From Sycon ciliatum (lineage: Eukaryota > Porifera > Calcarea > Leucosolenida > Sycettidae): a stretch of 64,000 bases of DNA. Made by a program: the position numbers and the translations under genes. The DNA is taken from NCBI RefSeq assembly GCF_964019385.1, contig NC_088647.1:7163628-7227627 (forward strand). Reading direction: 5' to 3'. The notes beneath the pieces are model-generated. The model was given only the letters and a program-made list of their open reading frames with translations, made no database searches and had not been told where the DNA came from. Below are positions 26,509 through 38,330 of the stretch, piece after piece; the first letter of the stretch is position 1; the number at the start of each line of letters is the position of its first letter.

Positions 26509-26960
26509 TTACGTCCCCAACTCCGGAACCTTGGTATAACACTTTTTTTAAATTATAAAACTAACAAAGAAGGGGACTACTGCAGTCGATGAGAACTCGG
26601 CTATCGATTCACAATCAAACTCAAACCGGTTGCAGCTTGTCGTACCTTGTTATTGCAATCAGAGGCATACGCCAATAGCAAGTCACGTGACGGCGCACGG
26701 GATGAAATCACCCAGGGATATGCTGAGCGAAGTTGATCCTAGAGCCAAAATTGACTGCTCTTGGTATATAAGAGAGATAGCATAGTACATTGACACTGAA
26801 CTACTCCGTTCTTATACAACAGGATCTAGGAGGGCGATCTAAAAACTAGAGGGACACGGAGAGAGAAAATAAACAATACAACAATTAAAATAAATGCTTT
26901 AAACGGGGTGCTACCTGCGTAGGATGATGGTTGTAATAATTTTAACTCATCGTAGTCTAT
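26509..26960 (+). promoter_or_regulatory. Possible solo LTR with TATA box
   Basis: The stretch starts TGTTACGTCCCC, has CACGTGACG near 26685, a TATA box TATATAAGAG at about 26764 with an A-rich AATAAA region about 100 bases on. This looks like an LTR U3-R layout. I found no matching second copy, 3' end or target duplication, so it could equally be unique regulatory DNA. Confidence 0.3.
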
Positions 26961-27080
26961 AGATACTAGTAGTGCACAGCACAGAGTAATATGGATGAGA
27001 GATAAGAAAGAAAATAAGTCCAGAGAGAAGAGTGAACAATGTGGAGGGTGCAGAGGGCATGTTGTGGGCTTCTCTAATCT

Positions 27081-29580
27081 TTACTGCATGGAGGTGACGC
27101 TCGGTGCGCCCGTTGAAGTAGCAGCAAGCAAGAACTGTTGCTGGAGGCTGCTGCTGACAGATTCTGCGTCATCGTCTGGTGACATGTTGGTGAGGACACG
27201 GCGTGTCTCCTTCACCCTGAGAAGAAACAACCAGACAATATATAACAGACTTCTAAGCAAGTACATCACATACATTAGTGTTAATCACACATTGCTTTTC
27301 TTTCGGGTTACATTTTGTTCCTTTTCTGGTTTTCTGGGTTTGCATTTGTATTGCATTTTCACCCACTGTGTTTCTTTTGCCCATAAAAGAGGCTTCATTT
27401 TTTTTTTCGACTTCTAAGCGACATCTGAAGTGCCGTGGTGAGACCTCGAGTCTCACCACGGCGGCATTGCACCTCGTAGAGACTTCGGATAACTTCGATG
27501 TGATAGCCAAGGTTCCCCACGAAACGTAGATGCTTTGTTTATGAAAATCGGCGAAGGAACACCAGAGATATCCTTTTTTTAGTGCCACTGTATACTCAAC
27601 AAGCGAAATCGCTCGTTGAGCGCACAAAGGGTTAAAGCCATCGCATGCAGGCACTGCCCGGCCATTTACAATGCATTCTATGTTTGACCTGTGTTGAGCA
27701 GACTAGAGCCCTTCCACATTGTTGCATACAAAATTTACTACAACTACACCATGAATGAAGTGTGTGCTCCTTATAATATGGACACGGGAAATCTGAAGGG
27801 CTCCACAGAAAGGCTCGTTTTTAATATACTGGTGCATGTGTTTTCGACTGCCCTTATAGGTGGGATTCGCTTCGCGTGCCGAGTCCACTCGTTCCATCGC
27901 CGAGTGCTAGTTATCTCCAATAGCAAGCATAAGTTACATGTAAGTTGTGAGAACTCCAAAGCATGAACAGTACAACATGTGGACACCACATCCTACTATA
28001 TATTCCTCATTATAAACTTAGGGCATTCTCAAGCGGTACCAATTCCTAACCTATATCACTCTTCGAGGAGATCCGCAAACCAGTGCACGGTCAACATAGG
28101 ATAATGATCCAGGTACCGAGGCTGTTGTTGGGTCTTGTACCCTGTCTGAGTTCAACACGGGTTGAAAATAAGGGGTGTGTTTATGGATGAGGGTTGAGCT
28201 CAAATAGAGTACTACCTTCCACTTATGGACGGTTGAGCGGTCATGCATCCTATTTGGTGGGAACATCGATTAGGCAGTGTTGTGCGCGTGCATAGAGGTT
28301 CCGTATGCATTGTGTATGGTACGGCAATGTCAACCTGGGATTTCAACTCTCCATCTAGCTGCCAGGTTGAACGCAACTCGAAATGCCAACGCTCCAGTTA
28401 ATCTATGCACAGTACATGGCGGGTTGAACATCTCATGCAACCATAGCCGAAGAAGGACAGACAACGTAAGACTGCCCGGTGGGGTAGAGAGTCTACTTAC
28501 CGATTTTTGAGGCCGGAAACAAAGGCCTGCGTGGACGGATCACTGAACTGCAGAAAGAGCAAGTCAAAACAGCATGCAGTTGCAAAGGGAATGAGTACAT
28601 GCCTAAGACAAATACACACCACAATTAAATATGCAAAGAGATGATGACAGCTGCTATGGACTAAGTGAGAAATCAACATTTGGACAGTACCAGAAAATTA
28701 AGTTTCCAGTACGCAGTAGCAATACAACGCATGCACGCACGCAGGCGTGCGCGCGGACACACACATGCACACAAACAGCCGTACCACGTAGGATATGTCG
28801 ACGGTGGACACTGTTGTCGATTGGTTCAGCTGTGCTTGCTGTGAGCGATGCTGCGGGAATGGTGACTGCTGAACCGTAATGGACCTGGCAATTGTCGACT
28901 GGCTAATTGAGATGTCCTGCCATCAAGCACAAACAACAGAAAATTTTGTATCATGGAATTTTCCTGAATCCAATCACAAATCTAGTCATACAGACCATGT
29001 GCATAAGGTCATTGTGATGTCATCCGTACACATTTCCTGAATGAAAAGGATACTGTCAGACTTTGGTACTTTTCAGATCTAACAACAGTGCAACACCTAT
29101 TTCGTACTGCAGGATTATAAGCACTTCATCATTGCGCATCCGGTCTATAAGTAATCGAATACACAGACTAAAATTTAGAAGCAAGTTGCTGCTTATGAAG
29201 AGCATGTGTAACTGGTCACCTTCCCAAGTCACAGACAATACCCTACCGGTGAGTACAGTGTGCTGGCATACCTGCGGTCTTTGCGGCATGACCGAACTAG
29301 CCGAGCTCAGCGGTTGGCGACCAGGCAACCTAGCAGCTTCGGTTGCCGTCGCCGATGTGTGCCACTCTATTGACCTATCTGCCATGCCTGCTGTTGCTGC
29401 TGCTGTCGTTACAGGTGCAATGGCAGCAGCTACGTTAGGCTGCAGTAAGTCGAGAAACGCAACAAAAAGGAGACAAATACGGTCACAATTTACATAGGAG
29501 AGGCAATACGTGAATGCGTTAACAAGCCCTAGACACCTGCGAGCAGGGTAGCACGAGAGAAAGAAAGATAAATAGAGATA

Positions 29581-29644
<64 letters not shown>

Positions 29645-32600
29645 CAGCCATCAGAATAATTTATCTGCCAAAGAACTACGTAGCTGTACTAGACGCCTGA
29701 GTTACACAGTTCAGCAACTTAACATCGCAGAATAGAAGGTTAGAAGACAAAACACAACACTCTCTACACAAACACGTGAGCAGCAACTCCCACCATTGAA
29801 TCAGCTCTGATTAAGAGCCGAGCACGAACTAGGAGACCCCCTTTAATAGGCATCAATTTGCCGTTGGAGAATTCTTGAAATGAATCGTCAATGTCAAGCA
29901 AAACACATACCGTTGTTGTTGGCGTCTGCTCCAGGCGGTGCATTCGCGTTTCCATCAGCACCAGGCGAGCCTCAATGGTCTCGAGTGCATGGCCGACGTT
30001 TCCCGCTCCTGCCGCTGGCACTACCACCGCCGTGCTGCTGCTGGTGCTGCTTTGGGCGAGTGCAGTACCGGGGAGGACGCTCTCCGACGCGGCAATCTGC
30101 ATAGGACGTGCAGCCACTGCCGGTGGTCGACTGTGATCTGCCAGGAGCAGCTGACTGAGCTGCGTGCTGACAAAGCCGATCTGAGCGCTCATTGCATTCA
30201 TCTGTAACATCACCTGATTCAGCTCTGGCGGTGCCTGCAATGCAAACAGCATCAGTAGAGACCAGCCAGGTTTGCACTTACATATACTTCAGTAGCTGCA
30301 TTGCTCATGCGTACCTACTACCTACTACCTACTGAGGGACACGTTCCACTTCTTGTATCCTAGTGAGTCTTTCTCGAAGTACACGTACACAGCAAGTACA
30401 ACAATTCACCAAAGTGAATCTATACAACTTTAGTAGAGAAGTTGTGATAAACACATACACAATTGGCGATGTAGCAGTAAATACACGCCTGGCCACACAA
30501 CACTCTCTAACTAAGCTGCAAATCTATACCGTCTTTCAACTTACTTGCTGATTGCTAGCAGGGTGGCTTGCTGAACCAGAGTCAGCAAGTGAGAGTGCAG
30601 ATCCAGCTGACTGCAGAGTGGAGGCGGAAGATGTCTGGATGGACGACGCACTTGCCAGAATGCCCTCCCGTGACCGGACTGCTGTGGCTGTTGGTTGGTA
30701 TGCAGCAGATGCAGGATGCTGTACTGCATTGCTGAGAACACTCTGTTGGGTATGGCGATACTCTGCCTGCATTGGCATTGACTGGGCAGCTTGCTGTTGT
30801 GGCTCATGCATAGTATTTGGAGGATAGTGAGTTCCTGCTGCCGATGAGCTGCTGGGATATGCATGAGCCTGGGGTGCGTGGGCATGATGTTCCTGTAGCA
30901 ACGCCCGATTGCTACTCATCCCGGATGCAGGTTTGCTGTACAACTCTCCAGGATCTTCTCTGTTGGGGTGAGCAGTGACTCCTGATTTGCTGACAGCGCC
31001 AAGCTGTGTGTGGTGCAGTGGTGGAAGTGGAGCGGCATGAGAGATGGTCGGTCGATCATCTGATCTGGCAGGTTCCGAGGCACGATGCAGTGAAGAGATG
31101 CGCGATGATTGGTGCTGCCGCGGCGGGGAAAATCGCGATCGCACCACACTGACCGATGGTAACGGGGCGGATGTTTCAGGTACTGGGGCATCGTCACAGT
31201 CACTCAACGGTGTTGACTTAGCCTTGCTCTGTCGGAGATGAGAAGTCACCGGGAAGGTGGCTGGAGTTCTCGTTGGGAAGGCAGAGGCATCATCATTGTG
31301 AAGGTAGCGACTAGAATTAGGCAGTGGATGGCTGAGCGGAGCATAGCTTGATGGCATGGCCGGTGGTGGGTGACGGTGCTGAGGGTCTTCATGGGAGAAG
31401 CGGTGGCTGGTTCGCAAGTGTTCAGCAGGCAATCCAGACATTGAACTTGGTTCCTAACAGCACACAGGCACACATATCCACAAGGGCATGTCAAAGAAAC
31501 CAAATTGAGCAACGATATTATGACAGCAGTATGCTTTGCTTTCCGAACCCACTTCAATCAGGACAATATTCCCAATAGACAAAATAAAGATGAGTTTGGA
31601 CACTTCTTGCAGCTTCACCTTTTGAGTAAAGAGTAGAAAGCAGCGCAATTTGAGATGTGGCTGTTAGCCCACAACATAATTGGAGACAAATAAAGCCAAG
31701 GCAAATGTCCCGAGGCAGCTATCCCACGTACTTACAGCTTCTGACATGACAGGTTTGAACGTGGGCAGCGCTTCTTCTACCTCCCGGTCACCATAGTCGG
31801 CTTCATCAGTCGACAAGCAGTTACCAGGATAAGAAGAGAGAATGGCGTGAGCGGAGGCCAGAACACCGGAATTGTGCGAGCTGTGTGCAGCACTGTCTTG
31901 GAACGGAGCGGCAACCTGCGGCAGAATCGATTGCCTGGCAAATGCTAGTTCTGGGGTAGCACCCTCCACTAGATCTTCCTCGCATGTTTCACCAGTTAGT
32001 TGCTTGTCATGTGGAATGGGGTTCTGAAATGTAGACCAGGATAAAGAAATTGCATCCGAGCTAACAAATCAGCAGCAGCAGTAAAGACATTCTCAAACTA
32101 CAAGTACACAATGGCTGCAACAGTCATAGAATAAGTACACCATTGAGCATGCACCATACAACTACAAGCAAAAACGCCAATCAAGCAGGCATTCACTGCA
32201 TTTCAATCCACTTGATTCATAGCTGACCGGGGGAGAGGAGGGAGGGGGGGGGGGGGGGGGGAGTAGAAGATCAAAAGAAATACAAGACGATTTGACGAAG
32301 CAAGTGTGAAGTTAAATTCTAGAATATTGCCCTGGTCAGTGATCTTCTTTTTCTTTGCTAGTACAGTAGTGTTGGGCGGCGAAGAACGATCAGGCTAGAA
32401 TTATTTCACCAAGCACAGCATACCAATGTATACACGGTGACTCAACCGTGCATAGACCACAGTACATGAAAATAAGAATGGCTTAGGCTACGAGGCTGAC
32501 CCCCACCCCAGTTCTTCAGAACCTGACAGGACTGCAGACTAGAATGGGATCATGTACATCAGCATGCCAGTGAACACAGTGAACTTACCGATTGGCTATT

Positions 32601-33245
32601 GATGACAGACTGCAGTGGTAAACGGTTCTTCTCAGCACCTTTACTGGTTGCTGAGGACTTGGCGGTCTTTCTAGCGCCATTCTCTGAAGCCAGCTGTCTA
32701 GAGCGTCCCAGTGCTGCGACAGTCCTGCAAACCACAACAGCAAACCAATATCAGGTCATGGCATTGTACTTGTACAGATGGACCGGCCAGGAATGCACAT
32801 GCAGCACTTTACCCTTCAGTATAGGGAGGTGCATTGAAGCCACCTTACACACAGAAATGAATGTATTTCTCACAGAATTCTTTCAGTGCTGATACTGCTT
32901 TGGCTCTTGTAGGCTATACAACGTACAAAAAACTTCAAAATAACCGAAACACCAAGGGACGTACAAATTTGTACAGCCGAGGAGCTCTACATGTATATCT
33001 GAAGTCAATTGACTGGAAGGGAATATGCAGGTCCTGAAAAATCACCATACATTATACATCTGATGCAAATAGAAAAGTATGACATCTTGATAGCACTGAC
33101 TCTGTGAAAAATGTACAACACAGTTGTGACACAACCTTACTTTGGCTTTCTTGCCACCAGAACACTGCCTCCTTTCCTGTCACACCGCGGTAAGAACAAA
33201 GTGAACACCACACAGTCACACACACACCACACACACCCACACACA

Positions 33246-33341
<96 letters not shown>

Positions 33342-36255
33342 TGTACACACACACCACCCACAGCCATGAATGAGGAAAAAGCGAACAATAGTAATCAGTA
33401 TAGAGTACTAAAGAGTAAAGACTTGCAACTGTCTCAATCTGACAACAGGAGCAAGAAAGCAGATATAGAATAGGAAGGCAGCAAGGAGAAGCAAGAGCAA
33501 GACACCAAATCACTGCCATCTAACTGCATCAGAAGCTCAAAAGAAAACAGGTAACACACCATAATTTGTTTGATCACAAGCAATGAAGTGCACGTACCAA
33601 GTCACGACTAACAACACTGCACTCCTGGAGAAGCGCAAGTATGACATGTTCTACTATTTGGCTTAATGTAACCCCAGCCTATTGCAAAACACCAACAACA
33701 ACAAAAAAACGGTCTAAAATCTCGTTTGCACTGGAAAAATGTTACCACAACTACGAATTTAATCGCCTTACTTTGTGAGCAGAGCATGCCGTTCCCTGCA
33801 TAGCTTTAGTACCCGGCACACCAACAGAGACTTGTGCTCGGCAAAGCCAGCGGCAGTGAGCAACTGCGCCTTGGTGAGGCGTGGCGTGTGATCAAACTCA
33901 TCACGTAGAAGCTAAACAACCCAACAAGATATACACCAAGAAAATGGAGTGTGAAGCCAGCATGCGGAAGATGGAAGACTTGCAGATGGAAGGTGGTGCA
34001 ACGGCACCATAATAATACAATATAAGAGGTTGTTTCTAGGTTAGATTCTGCACAAAGGTGTGTTGGAACACCATATTCTGCAGTTGACGGCGTATCACCA
34101 GGCGAGTGCTGGGCGTAACTATTAGGGTATAATAAGGACCACATGCACCTTGAAGTGCAGTCCATACTGTAGTGGATGCACATCCCACTGTTTGTCATTG
34201 TATCCTTTTATGTAACATGTATGCATTCATCCGGCCGTGCTGTGCGACATGCCAGTTGTACCGTACGCACTTTAGCTGGAGCTAGAGCTCCTCAGCCTGT
34301 CAACCGCCTCATTGAATCATGCTAATTCAGCAAAGTGCCGAGACGCATCTGCCGTCGTCTCTGCACATCACTCTTTCACTGCCACTTGCTCTACAAACAA
34401 TACCTACATTATCGAATAGTCTTTGGACTCCTCATCTTCTCTATTATAGCCTGTTTAATCTCAGAGGGGAGATGTAGTGGATGCACATCCCACTGTTTGT
34501 CATTGTATCCTTTTATGTAACATGTATGCATTCATCCGGCCGTGCTGTGCGACATGCCAGTTGTACCGTACGCACTTTAGCTGTACCTGCCTGCCTGGCT
34601 TTTCCTTTGATCTCTCTGTCGTTCTCTGTATTCCCACACACTTGTGATTTGTAGTAACGAAGCTAGTTACAAGATGTCTTTGGTGCGTTTGTAGAACCAC
34701 TACACATACAACATCGCAAACACACTTGAGCATGTGCCAGATACTAGTGAGAACACAACACTGTACATGAATGATGACTATAAACAGAAAGTGTGACAAG
34801 TCCCATGTGTCTGTGATCAAATACGGATTGCTACCAGCTGCGGCCTGGCCTCGCTCTCTCTGTGCTGCGCTGATGAGCCCACAAAGGACGGAACAGTTCT
34901 GTCTGCAGATTGAGTACTGTATACATGTAGGCAGCGCAATTTGCTCATACGTGCAATGCATTATGTATGTATGTATGGTTGTAATTGTATGTATGATTGT
35001 ATGTATAATTGTATGATTGTATGTAAAATTGTATACATGTATTTATATTTGAATTCGCAAGTACACACGGGCTACAAGCCCAATTACAGTAGATATTGGT
35101 TATAACGTGCCCTTCTGATTTTTCACATTTTATCACTATAACCGGTATATCACTACAGGCGATTTTCAACTGCGCGCTTCATACATACACATTATACACG
35201 TGTGGGTACTCGATCGCGCTAATGTAGCGTACTGATACGTGATGGATGCTACTGCACCTTCTCCAGTCTAGAGTGAAGAACTTCTTGGCCCAAAGGCATC
35301 ATCCAGGAAGCACCAGACCAGAATACCCTATCACAACACACATGTGGCTCCAAGTCGAGATATCAGTGCCTCACACTCCGTGTGTTGCTATCACTATAGA
35401 CGATAATTTTTCTGCACAAAGAGGTGTTTTGAATGGTGATTTTGTATCCTTATAGCCGATTTATCGCTATATACGATATATTGGTTATAATGATAGTTTG
35501 ACTGGCTTTTTCTGGTTTTGCTTTTGATATTTTCATTTTGTATCAATATAGCCGGTTTATCACTATGTCCGATGACTTTATAACCGATATCACTGTAGTA
35601 CTTTTTTACGAGTCTGGATGGATGGTGGATGGCTGTCATTTTCTCCTGCTTATCCCCTCCCCTTCCCCCTCTCTCATTCCTTCATTGCTGCCTTATTTCT
35701 GTATCTCCATCATGACAAAAAAACACCCACACATAATCATTGACTAATAATGACGATATGTACAGCATCTCAAGTCTTGCAAAAAATACCAGCCCCTCTG
35801 GACGAACACAGATCACAAAGAGACTATGCTAGATGAGTCACGTATCTTTATACAAGCAGAGGAAAGTGACAGAATGGCCCCATGCCATGACCCTAAATAC
35901 TGTAGTCTCCCGTACCTTGTACAGCGTGTCAACAAAACGTGAATCACTTTTGCCATACAGATCATAGCCGCGATCAGAGAGATGGACAGCGAGCGGATAG
36001 GAAAAAGATAGCAGGCTATAGTGTAGCAGAGGGAGCAACGCCGAGGGGCTTCCGGAGATAAGCCTGTGTACCAAAACGAAATCAATGCAAAAGCAGTGGA
36101 CTTTGTTCGTGAAGAAGCAGGGGAAATTTGAAATGGATTTTTTTGAAGTGCCAGCTCATGCCTTACCCTCGTACGTCAGTATCACCTGTATATTTACAGG
36201 CTTTTAGCTCAGTTTGGAGTCTTCTGATACTGTTCTGCAAATCACCAGTTGCCAT
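27081..36255 (-). CDS. CEP44: Centrosomal protein of 44 kDa
   Basis: Centriole protein needed for centriole-to-centrosome conversion in animals. Eleven exons with matching phases: 36255-36167, 36063-35916, 33911-33772, 32724-32589, 32023-31736, 31453-30545, 30234-29911, 29439-29272, 28916-28785, 28547-28501, 27216-27081. The ATG opens MATGDLQNSIRRLQ, matching MATGDLKRSLRNLE of human CEP44. The N-terminal CEP44 domain runs through exons 1-3 (LISGSPSALLPLLHYSL, DSRFVDTLYKLLRDEF, LTKAQLLTAAGFAEHK). Exon 7 carries a coiled coil (LETIEARLVLMETRMHRLEQ). The conserved C-terminal helix STVDISYV to RVKETRRVLTNM is in exons 9-11. The product is about 838 residues against 390 in human; most of the excess is the Ser/Pro/His-rich 303-codon exon 6, which looks disordered. 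Confidence 0.94.
29584..29641. repeat. (AG)n microsatellite
   Basis: About 28 AG units, in the CEP44 intron between exons 7 and 8. Confidence 0.97.
32236..32262. repeat. Poly-G tract
   Basis: A G-rich run with about 17 uninterrupted G in a CEP44 intron. Similar C or G runs lie near 5589, 21511, 22054, 39940, 53242, 53432 and 62185. Confidence 0.9.
33210..33340. repeat. (CA)n microsatellite
   Basis: About 130 bases of CA repeat with CACACGCG and CATACATA interruptions in a CEP44 intron. The long reading frames of alternating Cys-Val or His-Thr here are repeat artefacts. Confidence 0.97.
34168..34583 (+). mobile_element. Miniature LTR retrotransposon (TRIM-like)
   Basis: Two direct repeats of 111 bp, identical by eye, at 34168-34278 and 34473-34583 begin TGTAGTGGATGCACATCCC. 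A purine tract AGAGGGGAGA lies directly before the second repeat, where a retroelement has its polypurine tract. The 194-bp interior has no coding capacity. This is the TRIM layout. I could not find a clear primer-binding site or target duplication. It lies in a CEP44 intron. Confidence 0.65.
34845..34912 (+). ncRNA. Hammerhead-ribozyme-like motif, copy 1
   Basis: The order of parts is that of a type I hammerhead. Stem I 5' strand CTGCG is at 34865-34869 and the core CTGATGA at 34870-34876. Stem II GCCC-ACAAA-GGAC has one C-A mismatch. GGAA stands in place of the consensus GAAA. Stem III ACAG-TT-CTGT follows, then the cleavage position after C34903 and stem I 3' strand TGCAG. The A-to-G change at core position 13 should weaken or abolish self-cleavage. 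Hammerheads of this small-stem-III type occur in Penelope-like elements and retrozymes. Confidence 0.55.
35087..35595. mobile_element. mariner-like MITE, about 0.5 kb
   Basis: Ends CAGTAGATATTGGTTATAA and the complement of TTATAACCGATATCACTG are inverted and flanked by TA (35085-35086 and 35596-35597). Several internal ATCACTATA-type subrepeats recall the ends. No transposase. It lies in a CEP44 intron between exons 2 and 3. Confidence 0.75.
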
Positions 36256-36716
36256 TGTCGGCCTCAGCAATATAAGCCATGGACGCCACAAACAAACTCT
36301 CGATCAACAAACTCTTTTCTTGCTTGGAGCAGCTTCGTCTTGCAAATAAAACCTGATGCACGTTCTGCACACGCGCCACTTTTTTGAATCTCTTCAGCTT
36401 CAACATCCGTCTCAGTTCGGGGCTTCCCCTTCGCGTTCGGTGACAAGCCCAGCGCGCTAGTGCGGCTAGACCTGCTTGTGTGAGTAGCAGATCTACCGCA
36501 CGCGCACTGGACTCGCAGAACGCGGTACGCGGTCCAGCCAACCAAAAAAACAGACAGTCGAGTACTCGTAGACTACTGTACGAGACTACAAGTCATGACG
36601 ACTATTAGTACTAGTAGTAGTAGATTTTATTATTTTTAATACTAGGGCTAGTACTAGGGGAGTCCCAACAGGCGTTGCCTTTTTACCATGTTTACATACA
36701 GAGTAAGAGACGGGGC

Positions 36717-37004
36717 CTAACGGCAGTCAGTGGGAAGAGCATTCCATCTGTCTGCCGCCAGGAAAGAAATAGAACGCATGCCATATTGCGTAGAAACAGG
36801 CGGAAGAACTAATGCGCGCTGTGCCTGGCCGCGCGTGCGAGCCTGGTGTCCAGGCACAGCAGCCCTAAGCGGGAACAAGGATTGGAGAAGGGGACTAGCA
36901 AGATGTGGGGTCAAGCAGCGGTACACGAAAACATAGAGTTTAAGATTTGTGCGCTGTTCAAAAGAATAGAGATGATATTTGCGGAGAACAATTTCAGTAG
37001 ACAT
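36717..37004 (-). pseudogene. LINE 3' end fragment (reverse-transcriptase ORF tail)
   Basis: A minus-strand frame of about 80 residues has the typical tail of non-LTR retrotransposon ORF2 proteins: KLYVFVYRCLTPHLASPLL, then GMRSISFLAADRWNALP and a stop. The reverse-transcriptase domain itself is absent, so this is a 5'-truncated or decayed copy. It lies between CEP44 and RSPH10B. Confidence 0.75.
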
Positions 37005-38330
37005 GTCTCTTTTCGGTCCAAGGCCCTAGGCTATACTACTTTTTGTAGTTCCATGCCAGCTGATACACGACTCGACTCTGTTTGGGACAGTGTAAAGCCA
37101 ACCGTTGTGGTTGTATACGTACCTGAGCTGGCGGTAGTCAGCAGGCAAGAGTACATAAGCCAAGGTTTATGTACTCTAAGTCCGTCTTGGCAGCAGTCTC
37201 TGTACAAATTTTTAGACTTCAGACCAGCTTCAATTTGTGCAACAATGAGAACAGCAAAGCAAAGACAATTGCAGTCTCTGAACATGATTATACAGAGGGG
37301 GGGGGGGTATGTTGACCATGCCGCGGACTTCACCTGTAAACACAGCTTCATTTTCCAGTATACTAGTAGTATTCAGAAAACAATGGCATCTCCAGCTGCA
37401 TTTCAATGCTCACGCAGCTATTTTGTTCACGTGACCGGCAGAAAACAAACCCACCCAGTCCTAGAAAATGTGATAGTACACATGCAGGTCAGACCACACA
37501 CACACTGTACGCGGCAGAGGCGAAGGACGAATACAGTTGAATCGCAATGTAACTGTGTGCATGCGACTCGACTGCCCTCATCGCAATCCTGTGTGTATCA
37601 AAAGGGAACTTCCTCTTTGACGAGGAAGACTGAATTAATTTTCAATGGACATAATTCTGATGACTGAGTAAACTCTTCGCAACGGGAGCACTAGGAAACC
37701 TCCGCACACACAAGTATATTACGCATTGAAGTCAGGCCACATTGGCTGAAAGTTCAAGCAGACATACAATATACATATAGTTGTCTGCAGCATTGAGTAC
37801 ATGTACATTGTTTGTTATGTACTTAAAAGTACATAACATTCATGGGCACATCAGTGACCCGGCGATCAAGTACTACCACTTCGCTACAATAATAATGCAT
37901 GCACGACTGCAACAGATTGATATCCCACCAAGGCCTGGCAAAGACACGAGATAGGGGTGAAAGCCAAACCCAAACAGATTCAAATAGCTGCTTTGCTTAT
38001 TTGCACCTGGACAACGTTCCCCAAGCAATTATGTTCATGTCAGTCAAGTTGAGAGTCTCCAAGATCACACAAATGATATTCCATCATTATCGATTGTCAA
38101 TACATGTATGAAGTGGATGGCAAACGAGAAAGCCTCAAGGGTTCAAATCAAGGGTACATAAAGTATTCTGCATGCACTTCGAGTACACCATCCGCAGCAC
38201 CGTCAGAGCCGACTAGCCTTGGGCATGTGCACACCACGACATGAAATGGAGAGCAGTGCGCAGGTGAAACAAGCACAGCGGGCGTTTTGTTTGACGTGTC
38301 ACACCACCAAGACTGCAACCATTACAGTCA
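37005..38330. other. Spacer between the LINE fragment and RSPH10B
   Basis: A plus-strand frame of 273 codons without ATG (36846-37667) crosses this stretch and partly overlaps the LINE fragment in antisense. It has no recognisable domain. A G9 run lies near 37298 and a short palindrome TTATGTACTTAAAAGTACATAA near 37817. Confidence 0.4.

Noticed and set aside
33052..33519. Long Cys-Val or His-Thr reading frames (also at 42666-43003, 50793-51065, 51209-51598, 56134-56647)
   Set aside because: They are translations of CA/GT microsatellites.
34335..34520. 61-residue frame inside the TRIM-like element
   Set aside because: No start-context or domain evidence, and TRIM elements are non-coding.
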